Origin: Pleurotus djamor
Lineage: Eukaryota; Basidiomycota; Agaricomycetes; Agaricales; Pleurotaceae
Assembly (NCBI GenBank): GCA_029747585.1
Contig: JAPEVF010000066.1
Span: forward strand, 1 to 64,000
Reading direction: 5' to 3'
DNA: 64,000 nt
Position numbers and translations under genes: made by a program. Shown in pieces: positions 1 through 10,888 of this stretch. Position 1 is the first letter of the stretch; every line of letters begins with the position of its first letter. The notes below the pieces were generated by a model. That model did not search any database. It was not told the DNA's origin and saw nothing but the letters and a program-made list of their open reading frames with translations.

Positions 1-699
1 GGGGATGTGTGGATGGAGGAGAGAGAGAGAGCGAAAAGGCAAGCCACATCTGACCACTGCTTAGTAGTGGCCACAAAGCGGCCTGCGTGCATTGTTCACG
101 CGTCGTGGTTGTGGCCAACGACGAAGTAGAACACTCCTAAGGGGACTGCAATCACCTGACTAGCAAAAATTGCAAAAGGTGAACCGATCACCTGACTCCA
201 CACGGGAAAAAGTGAACGGTTCACCTTTTTCGTGTCATTCGCACTTTGGGTTCACTTTCTAACTGTGGGTTCACTTTCTGGTCTACTTTCTAGTTCACAT
301 TATTTTATAAACCAATATTTTCTACCATAGAAGTTCTGGAACTTCTATGGTAGAAAACCAGAACTTCTATGGTAGAAAATATTGGTTTATAAAATAATGT
401 GAACTAGAAAGTAGACCAGAAAGTGAACCCACAGTTAGAAAGTGAACCCAAAGTGCGAATGACACGAAAAAGGTGAACCGTTCACTTTTTCCCGTGTGGA
501 GTCAGGTGATCGGTTCACCTTTTGCAATTTTTGCTAGTCAGGTGATTGCAGTCCCCTTAGGAGTGTTCTACTTCGTCGTTGGCCACAACCACGACGCGTG
601 AACAATGCACGCAGGCCGCTTTGTGGCCACTACTTAAGCAGTGGTCAGATGTGGCTTGGCCTTTTCGCTCTCTCTCTCTCCTCCCATCCACACATCCCC
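1..699. repeat. Near-perfect 0.7 kb palindrome at window edge
   Basis: Bases 1-339 are the reverse complement of 358-699. The 18-base centre (340-357) is itself another copy of the innermost arm sequence. The only arm differences I see are three single-base homopolymer gaps, all in the outer 75 bases and all missing from the left arm: GG for GGG, C for CC and A for AA. The left arm ends exactly at base 1. No reading frame lies inside that is likely to be real. Either this is a true fold-back element or a read or assembly fold-back at a contig end; the one-sided homopolymer gaps favour the artefact. Confidence 0.95.
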
Positions 700-844
700 C
701 CGCCGTGTCCCTTCCACAGACCACTACTCTACCTTTTCAAGTGTTCGGTACCGTCCGCGGCTTTGTACTACTTCTCGGTCTCCTCGACTGCTTAATAGCG
801 TGCTTCTCCCAGAGCCTTGTTGTGTATCCAGCTGGCTGGGTACT

Positions 845-3100
845 ATGGATCTCAAGAAGTTCTCCACTCTCTACACCATTTGCCGTGTTCCCGGTTGTGG
901 CTTCGGTATCAGGCTCTTGCGATGCCACGGTTCAAATGGGCCAACATACAAGGATATTCCATATGAACACTGTCTCAACACGACTGGCTTCCGAACGTCT
1001 CATTTTCAAACGTTCCGCTATGACATTCGGCGCCTCGAGCTTCTGCTACAGATGGATCTCCCTGAGCCAACCACGGAATCCCTTCAAGCCCTGCTTGCCG
1101 AGCCAATTACTCCAGCACACGCTACGCACGATCACGACGACCTACTAGCGGCCCATCCTAAGGAGAGGCTTCACCGTCTCGCAACGGTGTTTGCAAATTA
1201 CCTTTTAAATTGCGATGCCCAGGAGTGCTCATCTCTCTTGGAGCGTACTGCGCAACTGGACACGGAACTCCACATAGCAACGGATATGCTCGTCCATCCC
1301 GATTTGTACAGCTCAGACTTGATTATCCCGGGACTCTTTTCCAACGAAGACCTATCACTAGACCCCCCTGAACTGGATTTCGAGGCAGGAGGCCCCCCTT
1401 CACCAACACGCTCAGTCCACCATCCACCAAGTCCATTCCAGTCCCCTCAGAAGAAGTCACCTCAGAAACGGCTCCTTTCGAATTCTGTCAGCCCACTTCG
1501 TCCACCGGAGACGGCCCTGAATACAAGAGGCAAGGCTGTAAAGTGCTGTAATGGACCCCTCTGCCGCGCACGCATTCAGAAGGGCAATGGCGCTCGTTAT
1601 AATCCAAACTGTTCGTTCCTATACTGTAAACCCTGCTGTAAAGACTACAGTGCACGTTCGGGGCTGGAATGCGGCTTTTCAAAACACAAGTCTGGAACAG
1701 CGCCGACGACAACAGCCACAGCATCGAACGACTCAACATCATCTGGCACTGCTCAAGCTACATCAAGTACATCCATAAATCCTTCCGCCACCGAGGTTAC
1801 AGTTCCCCCTAAAACTACCCTTCCTCCCATCTCTTCGTTGCATCTTGATGCACGCAATGCAGCTAAGAAAGACCTTCGGGAGACTACAGAGCAGCTCATC
1901 GCAAAGAAGACGGCTGAAACAATTGAAAAGTCATGTGTCTCTGTTCTAATCTGGAAGGTATGTACTTTGTTTTGCGTTTTTGCGTCTCGACGCCTAACTC
2001 TCAACCTGACCATTATATACGGCTAGGACACAACCTCCAAGCCTCGTCTTGTATCCGTTCATGCGAAGAACTTCCCTTTCTTTTCGGTGGCCGACTGCTC
2101 AGACCATACCTTGACGTTGCTTGGTATCAAAGGTCTCGATCTCGAGATTTACAGCCCCACCGAAAAGCAGTGGCTACTGTTAGATTCACCCACCGTTCAA
2201 ACACATCTACAAGGGCGAAACAAAGTACTCCTTCGCTCTTTTAATGTTGACACAGGAGTCGAGATGGAGGAGCACACGTCAAGCCTAACTGAGGCCGCGC
2301 AACCATCTCGACGCATCAACTTCCCACAAACTCCTACTCGTCCATTGGTTTCGCACACTTTGAACACCGATGTAACTCCTCAGGCTAGTCGGAAACGGCG
2401 TGCAGCCACACCTGATGAACCATTCACTCCCTCTGCACCCACTCCCTCTGCTCAATTATTTCGCGCTACTAGAAAAGGTTTTGAATCGGATTCAGTAACA
2501 CCGCGCGCAAAACGCCCCAAGACAAATCCGCCTCGACCTCGATCTCCAGATCCTTTCCCATTGGTCAGTGATCCCAGTGATATTCCGATCTCCCTCGATT
2601 CAGACAGCGATCCCGAGGATGCTGGCATATTGTTTATGGGTCCGGAACCCCCACAAGTGGGCGTAAGACGTGATGAACTTAAGGCCTCAACTTCCCTGAA
2701 GAATGTTGGTGGATCTGGCCGCGCCGCCGACAAGCAACCAAAGGTGTCGACGAAACCGACAAAGGAATCAAAGTCAACAGATATTGAAACAAGTTCACGT
2801 CACGCAAGCTGGCCTTTGAAGCACTTCGACGTCATGGCGGCCACATTCAAGCAGTATGAAAGCCTTGGTCAAGGGACACATGCTGTCAAGTTCACCCGGA
2901 TTTGGCCTAACTCAACGACGACCAAAGCAACGTGGTCAAAGAACTATGGAGCGTGGATCCATGCGCCAGCGAGCATTATGAATGAGTTCGTAGCCATGGA
3001 TAAAGCGGAGTGGAAGGTATTCCGCAAGAAAGTTTTGGATTTCTACGGAGGCAAGATGCCTGGGTTGACAGCCGCCAAAGAGGTCACCGAATTGGAGTAA
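845..3100 (+). CDS. Hypothetical cysteine-rich nuclear-type protein, 728 aa
   Basis: I do not recognise the family. Coding is 845-1957 joined to 2027-3100; the 69-base GT-AG intron is in phase 0 and both exons share one frame. The start chosen is the ATG at 845 (MDLKKF); the frame is open upstream to 641, inside the palindrome arm. The N-terminal 80 residues look globular. Residues near 235-300 hold a cysteine cluster (CCNGPLC, then CSFLYCKPCC and a later C with HKS), probably zinc binding. The second exon is rich in Ser, Pro and basic residues with KRRAAT and RAKRPK stretches that resemble nuclear localisation signals, and it ends in a more ordered domain. It converges with the KDZ gene 72 bases downstream. 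A DNA-associated role is only inference. Confidence 0.75.
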
Positions 3101-3172
3101 ATTTGTTGCGAGTACAAATATATGTGTATGATCTAATGACTGTAATGAGACTGTAATGAATCTACGACATGA

Positions 3173-4375
3173 TTATCCTTCGCGGCGGTGTGGTGGAATT
3201 CGGTATGGGATACTCCCTTGAGTCTTCAACTTGCGAACTATGATTTGGTTGCGTCGCTTGATCATCTCATCTAGAAAGAAGTCAAAATGGTAGGGAAGCA
3301 TCTCGCGAACAACCGCCATGTATCCACCCATCCAAACATTGACTTGTTCTGCAATCGAAGAATTGAAGCGCCACTTGTTGGTTTTCACGTCGACGAGCTC
3401 TTTCCACTGTGCCGGATTGCAGTGACGTTGACAGAATTCGTCAGTCTTCTTGTGCTTTGACTTGAAGTGAAAGACGTCAACAGGAAGGATGGTGTTCTGG
3501 AAGTATGTATCTCCCTGCTTGAGGAGGTGAGCTTGAAGGTGACAGTTATTGTCATAGAAGATGACTGTGGGCAGGTCTTCTCGTGTCTGGTAGATGGACT
3601 TGAGGACATCCTGCCATTGCGTATGATGAGTACAGTTATTAAAAATTCGAAGAAAGATGTGTACCTTGACACCTGAAATGGCTTCGGCACCGTACATTGT
3701 GACACGTCCAGTGACTACACCACAGCATGCGACGACAAGCTGTTCATTGTGTGTGCGCCGTCTTCCAAACCGCGCTTTGGGCTCCCGATTCCCAGCATCT
3801 GACTTGTGCGTTGGATCATCTTCTTCGTCTTCGCTGATATCCGCGATCTCTTCGGTGGAGACCACTGATTTCCCAATTGAATCCTCAAGATAGGCGGTCG
3901 AGTGTCCAATGCGTTTCAGGCGCTGCGCACATTGGAAGAGCCCTTTGCCGCGAGCTTTATGGTGGTTTTCCACAGAACGATGTGAGTCGAGTGGGCATGT
4001 CTGATACCCAGGACTTGCTTGACTTGTACAATCTTTAAATACACATTGGGATTTACGCTCAGAGTGCACAGCGCAGAAATGCGCTCGGTTGTTAACTAAA
4101 GGGTTCTCACAGTTATGGACCTTGCAGCAAGGCCTTCCGAGAGTAATCCCATCTGTAACGACTGCGCGTAGTGAAGCTACTCCATGGTAAGCCATTTACT
4201 CAAGCGACTGACTGAATTAAAACCTACAGAGTTGCCCCGTCTGTTCATCAGTTATTATATGCTCGCAGACTTCGCATGCATGCATACGCTCGGGTTGTCC
4301 ATTGTAGATGTAATCCTTATTCCGCCGCTCCAAGGCATCCTTCAACCGGGAATCGTTATCGCCTGAATCAGACAT
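3173..4375 (-). CDS. KDZ-type transposase, 5'-truncated, CxC6-like zinc cluster plus DDE domain
   Basis: Coding is complement(3173-4179, 4228-4375), 384 aa, with a 48-base intron in phase 1. The first exon holds a short cysteine pair (HACEVCEH). After the junction comes VTDGITLGRPCC and a run of Cys and His typical of the CxC6 cluster in front of KDZ (Kyakuja-Dileera-Zisupton) transposases. The catalytic region follows: VVACCGVVTGRV, VIFYDNNCHL with a candidate Asp, FHFKSKHKKTDEFC, and SSIAEQVNVW with a candidate Glu, ending FFLDEMIKRRNQ. The C terminus looks complete. The usual N-terminal part before the cysteine pair is missing, because the RNase H gene lies directly upstream. This is probably a non-autonomous remnant of a cut-and-paste element. 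No terminal inverted repeats or target duplications were found nearby. Confidence 0.8.
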
Positions 4376-4452
4376 GACGAAAGGCCGACAGTGCTCAGAT
4401 GATTCACGGAGGAGAGCGTTGTAGAGGAACACATTTGTCAGCAAAAAATGTC

Positions 4453-5654
4453 TTAGAGAAGCAAACCACGGCTCACCTTGGCAGCCTCTTTGGCTCGAGC
4501 GTCCGCTTTGACATTGAAAGCCCGGGGAATACGCCAGAACAGAACCTCGCACTCGGCTCTGTCCATGTCTGCCAATTCTGCCAACAAAATCTCCCAGAGA
4601 TCTCGATGGGCCACAGGCGTGCCTGCCGAAGTCTTCCATCCCTTCTTGATCCACTTCGGGATCCTCTCGCAGATACCCTCGACGACATACTCGCTATCGG
4701 TCGCAACGACCATCCTGTCGAAACCGCCTGTTTCCCAGACCCGATATTGAATCCAGAGGATCACGGCACGCAGTTCAGCGCGGTTACTGGTTTGTTCTGG
4801 GCCACCGAGGGTTCCTTCAAGGGAATGGGAATACCCACCATTGCGTTCGTCGTTCCAGACAATTCCACAGCCAGCGCGACGATGTTGAGGGTTGCCTTGA
4901 TCCAAGCAGGCGCCGTCGACGAAGAAGAGAGCGGTGGTATCATCCTGGCGATGAATAAACCGTTTGAAAGTAGTCATGCCGCGATCGTATTTCTCAACGA
5001 AGATATCCATGGGCTTGGTGTCCGGACGAGGGGGTAGGAAGCGCCTTGGACAAGAAGAGTGGGACAAGACAGGGATCGGACCGGGTGGGTTTTTTGAAGG
5101 GCGGCACCAGTTTCGCCTGTTTTCTTTCGATGCCCGGAAAGTACGAGAGGGCTCCCCAGCTTCGACGGCGAATCCAGTGTACGAAACTCCGTTATCTGTG
5201 GCTGTTTCTGCCTGATTGGAGGGTCTGGGTGTCGGTTCGGCGACGCCCAAAAGTTGAAGGACTTTAGGGGCAAAGTGAAAGCAGGAGGAGCAGTCGTTCT
5301 TCGAATGCTCGAAGCAGCGGTATATATTCCCGCCATCCTGGTCACGTCTTCCACTGGGTGCCCCGTGTTGGCGTGCTTGGATAGTGGGTCGATCATCCTT
5401 AGAAAAGACGAGTCAGTCTCAATCGTCGGGCGTCAAATGAGGCGAGCCGCGAATGTGGAACGTACGGCCAAGGCGATTTCGTAGGCTTCTGCCTGTTCAA
5501 AGGACCCGTCCTCGAAATTCAACGTGTCGAGATACTCTTCAACGCGAGGGTTGTTGCAAATCCGCAGATCGGTGCAACACCTTCCACAAATTTCAAAACC
5601 GTGGTCCTGGCAGAACACGAAGTCGCCAACGCTATCAATTTCTCCAAACGGCAT
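4453..5654 (-). CDS. RNase H type I domain protein, 377 aa
   Basis: Coding is complement(4453-5397, 5466-5654), with a 68-base intron in phase 0. The N terminus (FVFCQDHGFEICGRCC...RICNN) and a second cysteine group after the junction (YRCFEHSKNDCSSC) may bind zinc. The C-terminal half is a type I RNase H fold that hydrolyses the RNA of RNA-DNA hybrids. The four acidic positions are visible in order: FVDGACLD, NRAELRAV, ATDSEYV and NVKADARAKEA. The stop used here is at 4453. A GT donor (AAG|GTGAGC) just before it could instead splice in frame into the KDZ remnant. Cellular location is not evident. Stand-alone RNase H proteins of this layout occur widely in fungi. Confidence 0.85.
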
Positions 5655-5879
5655 GGATGAAGTGATGAAAATTGCGCAAACGCCGAGAGGACTTCAATGG
5701 GGTGATGGTGGAACGGTTGAAGAAAGTCGTTACGAGCCAAACCCAGCCAGTTTTGAGGTCGATAATTCTTACATAAGGATAGGCTGATTAGTCCAACCTA
5801 CCTCAAGGTCGATCTACGGCTAGTTCAAGCGGACAAAGAAATACATAAGCTCTCCAAGGTGGTATATGGTCCGTTACGC

Positions 5880-7968
5880 TCACGACATGACATGGTATAA
5901 CCTCTCCCCGACGCTGATTAACGCCCCGCCTATCCAGTTACCAGCCTTCTGCCACTCCCTAGCGTCTGTCAAAGTTCCATCCTTACCAATACCACCCTTT
6001 GTTTTGATCCCATAGACAGCGACGGCAACGCCAACCATTACAACCGCGCCAGCAACAACGGTCCTCCTCTCGACGTGACCAAACATCGCTCTTGATTTTT
6101 TCCCTCTACGGTGACCACGACGCTTTTCAGAGTCGGCTTCAGCTTTTGTTGCATCAGGGTCTACGTATGGACGGACGATGAGTTCAGGTTTCTCAACCAT
6201 TCGTTCAGCTTCATCATCTGAAGGCATTTCTGATTTTGATTCCGACCAGGTGAAGACAACGCTTTGAGGCCCCATGATCGAGGATAATGAGAGTTCTGGA
6301 TGAGTGGGAGGGAATTTGGTGAAGAGTTCGTCTGCGGCGACGAGCAGCGTGGTCAGAGCTATCCGAGGGCGTCGATGATGTGGTTGTTCGTCGTCGGACG
6401 AAGTTTCCTCTGGCGGTTCGGGTGACAGATCGTCATCCTTGGCAGCGCATTCTGATTCAGTAGGCTCGTAAGGTGGTGGTTGATCCAAACTAGGGACTGT
6501 AGGCTGAAGCAGCCCCAATTTTGAATCTGGAGGGGGCGAGTTGGTATCTTCAGCGTCTGAAACGAGTGTCGTTTCTGAAGGCGTAGATTCAACGGGTTCA
6601 GAAGAGGCTATGACAGTGTCTTCCTCGGTGGTATAGCCTGTAATCTCGTCGGGGTCTCCCCCCGCCATGTGCTCAGGTGAAGGAGGACGGCCATCAGCTT
6701 CGGGTTCTGGGTCGCAATCCTCTTCCTCGTCTTCTTCGTACAAGTCAGGGAGTCCGCTCAGAAGTGAGTGAACCATTCCTTCTTCGCCTTCCGCTTCTAG
6801 AATCTCAATTTCTGGCTTTCGGCATAATATTAGCTATGAGGGACGATCAATGAGTTGCTGAACGGGTTGTCGCACGAGGTCGTACCGCTGTAGCTAAGTA
6901 AACCACGGCTATTGGGGGCCGGCAAAGCAGATAGTCAAAGACATGTTGTATCAATGGCAATGAAGGCATGTCGTGAGAGAAGAGGGTAAGTAGGTTTGAG
7001 AGGGCATAATACGGAAGGGGGGATATTCTGAGGGCAGACTGAGCCACCCACGACGGACTATGGAAGAGATATGACGAACCTTTCCAAGAGAACGGCCAAA
7101 GGTGGATCAGCGAGGTGTATGAGGTTTTTCATCACTCTATCCATAAAGGTAAGTCGTTGCATTGCGCCTTTGCTAAGCACAGTAATTTACCGAAGCAATC
7201 CCAAAATAGGTTCGAGGCCCGTGCCCATGGAGTCGCGAACGCGGTGAAGGCTCAGCTTTTCTGCACAAGCAAGCTGAATCTCGGCTGGTAGGGTGAGGAA
7301 TAAAACGGTGACGATGTCATGGTATCCCTTGAGGTTGAAAGAGGTGAAATGGCTGGTGTCAGAACGAAAAACAACTACGCACCTGGAAGTAACTCAATCT
7401 TGGTCGTTTCCGAAATACAGATACAATCAACTCATGAAGTTCAGTTTGAAGCCCTTCTTTTGCGTCCGCAGCTTTTTCGTCTACGAAAACAACTTGGTCA
7501 ACTCCGAAACGAATGAGCTGCCGCGCTCGATGGTTCACCTACGGGATATAATACAAAGCTGCGCTCTGTGTCCAGCTTTATCTGTCGCTCGTCGCGGTGT
7601 GGTTCTGGATCCACATTCGGGGCATGTGGTATGTGATGGTGCACCCGGAGAAGGAGAGGCCTATAAAACTTGGTTAAAATGGTTTCAATTATCTCCCCGA
7701 GGTACAGAGCTTACCAGAGTGCCCCGCGCCGAGTTCCAAAGCCACCAACCGTCAAGCTTTCTTTTCTCAGCTCTGACCAATCTAGTTTAGTGGAAATTCC
7801 GTTGGTATTGACCGCTTGCATGAGGGAGGTAGACCAGACAGAAGAGTTGGCTGCGCCGAAGGATATTCTGATGTTAGAATTCCGTTTATTATAGCGTTTG
7901 AGACAAGTTTGAGATGGGTTGAGGTCGACGAGGATGACAGTGGGGGAACCTGATAGACGCTGCGTCAA
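5880..7968 (-). CDS. TBC-domain Rab GTPase-activating protein, TBC1D20/Gyp8-like
   Basis: Seven exons, complement(5880-6815, 6886-7027, 7080-7136, 7191-7327, 7383-7480, 7539-7660, 7715-7968), give 581 aa in one frame. The TBC domain starts at DWSELRKESL. It holds the arginine finger in IKLDTERSF (IxxDxxR) and the glutamine finger in YFQGYHD, so it should stimulate GTP hydrolysis by a Rab. LPLIQHVFDYLLCRPPIA is typical of the TBC1D20/Gyp8 branch, which acts on Rab1/Ypt1-type GTPases at the ER and Golgi. The C-terminal half is acidic and disordered and ends in one transmembrane helix (AGAVVMVGVAVAVYGI) near residue 540, fitting the tail-anchored ER location of the family. The start at 7968 is the least certain point. 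It is divergent from the mitochondrial carrier gene 148 bases away. Confidence 0.9.
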
Positions 7969-8115
7969 GCGCCGAAAGTGGATCTAATCTTATCTCACCA
8001 TGGTGGCTCACGTGAATCCAAAATTCTTTCTCCAAAGTCCAGTCGCCCCTGCTTTGAAGTTTGTAGTACCCGTTTCCTTCTCTTCCCCTCCCAGCACGAC
8101 CATCGCCTCGTTCAA

Positions 8116-9243
8116 ATGACCGCCGTAGCTCCTTCAAATAGCACTTCGCTTCTTCCAGCCAAGTCATGGCAGCATTTCGTCGCCGGAGGGTGAACAGTTT
8201 CCCCCTCGAGAAACGTCAATTTACTTTTCGCTGACGCGACTTTTAGACTCGGGGGCATGTGCGGGGCAATTGTGACGAGCCCATTTGACGTTGTGAAGAC
8301 GCGCCTACAATCAAGCTTGTTCCGAGATAAACACCCAGTCGTTGGCGTCGCGACTGCGAACGGCAGCTGTGGACTAGTCGTAGGACCTCCTCGGTCAGGC
8401 CTTCTTTACAATTTTATTGAGACCGGATACATAATACGGTATGTGATGCGTCTTCTGCACTGATTTCTGGTCTTACCAGTCTTAGGGACATTTATCGTGA
8501 GGAGTCACCGCGGGCGCTCTTCAAAGGACTCGGACCAACGCTGGTTGGCGTCATTCCGGCACGCTCCATCAACTTTTTCACTTACGGCAACGGAAAGCAA
8601 ATTATCGCAAACAACTTTAACGACGGCAAGGAGAACTCGTATGTTCACCTAGCTGCTGCTGCTATCGCCGGTATTGCGACTGGAACAGCTACCAACCCGA
8701 TTTGGGTAGTGAAAACCCGACTTCAACTGTCACAGGAGAGCGGTCGAGGGGTCGGTGGAAGTCTGGCAACGATAAAAGAGATTCTGCGAAATGAGGGGAT
8801 TAGAGGCTTCTACAAGGGGCTCAGTGCGAGCTACCTCGGCGTTACGGAAGGCACCATACAATGGGTGTTGTACGAACGGCTGAAGAGAATATCTGGTGGA
8901 GCAGAAGGAGCAGGAGGGCTACAGGCATGGTTAGGCATGCTTGGGAGTGCTGGTACCGCGAAATGTGTGGCCAGTCTCATCACATATCCTCACGAAGTGA
9001 GTTCGCGATAAGTTGCTTGAACCTGTTACTGACGTATGATAGGTACTTCGAACGCGGCTGCGTCAACCCAGTGTCAACGGCGTCGTCAAATATACAGGGC
9101 TGCTACAAACCCTTCGACTAGTCATAGCCGAAGAAGGCGCCCGGTCGTTGTACGGTGGTCTGAGTGCCCATCTCATGCGCGTCGTCCCCAACGCTGCAGT
9201 CATGTACTCAATATACGAAGGCATCCTCCGCTGGGGCAGTTAG
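8116..9243 (+). CDS. RIM2: Mitochondrial pyrimidine-nucleotide carrier (Rim2/SLC25A33-36 type), 325 aa
   Basis: Exons 8116-8189, 8247-8438, 8486-8996 and 9043-9243 join in frame. The protein is a mitochondrial carrier family member with three repeats, each with a PxDxxKTR-like signature: SPFDVVKTRLQ, NPIWVVKTRLQ and YPHEVLRTRL. FYKGLSASYLGVTEG and IQWVLYERLK match the pyrimidine-nucleotide carrier branch, which exchanges pyrimidine nucleotides across the inner membrane to support mitochondrial nucleic acid synthesis. Length fits the family. The substrate is inferred from family motifs only. It shares a short divergent promoter with the TBC gene. Confidence 0.9.
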
Positions 9244-9945
9244 TCCGCACATGCCCCAAGTATTTCACCATTTTCACGTTAAACATTGATACCAACGTAT
9301 ATTAGGCCTCTTATATTGCACACTCCCCGCCTTGTTCTCCACGTATGTTTGTTACTGGACGAAAAGTATATACTAATATCTCCATAGACTTGCCCCGTGT
9401 ATTATCTAGATCTAATGCCCACTCAATGCTCAGTATCCTTCGCGATCTAGGCTGGTCCCCAATCCCAATATCAAACGCATCCAAATATAAGTGCGTTGCT
9501 CTAAACTTACAGCCGTGAAGCCGTGTTCTAGTCCGGCATCCTTCGGTTCCGCAAGCAACCTCGCTCATAGCCAGATGTGTATGGGAAGACCTCATAATTG
9601 TTCCACCCGATTCTTGGTTTCCGTCCCACGTCCGTCATCCAAACTCTCGCACTCTCCCCCCGGCTTCCACGAGATTGGAAATTAGCCTATTGCTCTAGAA
9701 TGTAGCCGGCATCGACCCAATTCCCAGTATCCCGTTCCTATCTCTCCAAAGAGCCTCGTCATTCGTTACCCTATCCTCGGTTAGCACCGACTTTAAAACG
9801 ATGTTCACCCAGAGCATGCTAGACCTTCTTCAAGTGACATTGAGCATCCTTGCTTATCCTCCTCAAATTGCGAAATACCTCCGTCTGGGTACCAATCCAT
9901 CCAAGAATTCGGACACATTGGAGTACGCCTCTTTGGTCTTAAATA
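9244..9945. other. Intergenic, 0.7 kb, no gene seen
   Basis: Holds the 3' flank of the carrier gene and the 5' flank of the coiled-coil gene. The reading frames here are short and have no recognisable domain. Confidence 0.5.
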
Positions 9946-10806
9946 ATGGCTACTTTTCCCAGTTCGCCATTTGGAGACAACCCAAGTTCATTGCCTTACC
10001 CACTATCCACGCAACCGTACCACTACTCGCACGCGCATCGCAGCGAATTTTTGTTGCCCACCTCTCGTCAGTCATCCTCGATGACTCTTGGTGGCCCTAA
10101 CACCTCTGCAACACCATCCAATGGCATCAATGGAACGTCAACTGACCTCTCTACTTTGGCCGCCCATATCTCTACATCGTTGACGACTTTGGGCGAGCAG
10201 ATTAGTGCTGTTTCACACAGCCTACAAAGTCCTCATATCCCTGACGGTACTACCCCGTTGGGCACCGCCGTCCTTGAAGCGCGTCTCTCGCGGATTGAAG
10301 AGAAGCAGGCATCCTTAGAGGGTGAACTTGCCGAGCTTCGTAGGGTCGCGGAGCAAGCCAATCCTCAACAAGCTCAGGAAAGCAACGGAGCTGGTGATGC
10401 TAGTGACTTGTTGAAGAAGTTGGAGGAAACTGTTGTCAAATTCCAGCTAGAGTGCGTATCCATCTGGCTGATCCCGAATCGTGTACTCACAATACTGTCA
10501 TCCAGGCAATCTCGTTTGTATCCCCGATTACTCAATGCGACAGCCTCTGTATCGAAGATGCCGATAAAACATCTTCCAACGGCATCTGGAAAGCCTCCTC
10601 CAAATTTCCCTGCCACCAAAGGAGAATTTGAGCACCTCACAAGTACGCACGTTCATAGTTATCCTGGTTTGAACGGGCTGATTTATCTTGGGGCTTTCCT
10701 AGGAGAGCGATATGAAGAGATAATGAAGGTCTACGATATCCCGTTGAAAGGGGATGTCAACGCGAAGAGAGAGGCACTTCGTGCGTTCCTCGGTCTGCCA
10801 CCGTAA
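9946..10806 (+). CDS. Hypothetical coiled-coil protein, 268 aa
   Basis: Exons 9946-10451 and 10506-10806 are separated by a 54-base intron. The first 75 residues are Ser/Pro/Tyr-rich and probably disordered. Residues about 75-170 form predicted heptad-rich helices (SRIEEKQASLEGELAELRR). The C-terminal 80 residues (from about KMPIKHLPTASGKPPPNFP) look folded and end GLPP. I do not recognise the family. A possible adaptor role is only suggested by the coiled coil. Confidence 0.7.
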   Translation: MATFPSSPFGDNPSSLPYPLSTQPYHYSHAHRSEFLLPTSRQSSSMTLGGPNTSATPSNGINGTSTDLSTLAAHISTSLTTLGEQISAVSHSLQSPHIPDGTTPLGTAVLEARLSRIEEKQASLEGELAELRRVAEQANPQQAQESNGAGDASDLLKKLEETVVKFQLECVSIWLIPNRVLTILSSRQSRLYPRLLNATASVSKMPIKHLPTASGKPPPNFPATKGEFEHLTSTHVHSYPGLNGLIYLGAFLGERYEEIMKVYDIPLKGDVNAKREALRAFLGLPP

Positions 10807-10888
10807 GGCAGCACCGTGTTCATGGAAGGGGCGATGAGAACTCGCATGTTTCCAATGTAAATCATTATGCGACCCTCTGTACTTATAC

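Noticed and set aside
579..1148. Long frame starting inside the palindrome in another phase
   Set aside because: It overlaps the better supported gene starting at 845 and has no domain; its start lies in the suspect palindrome arm.
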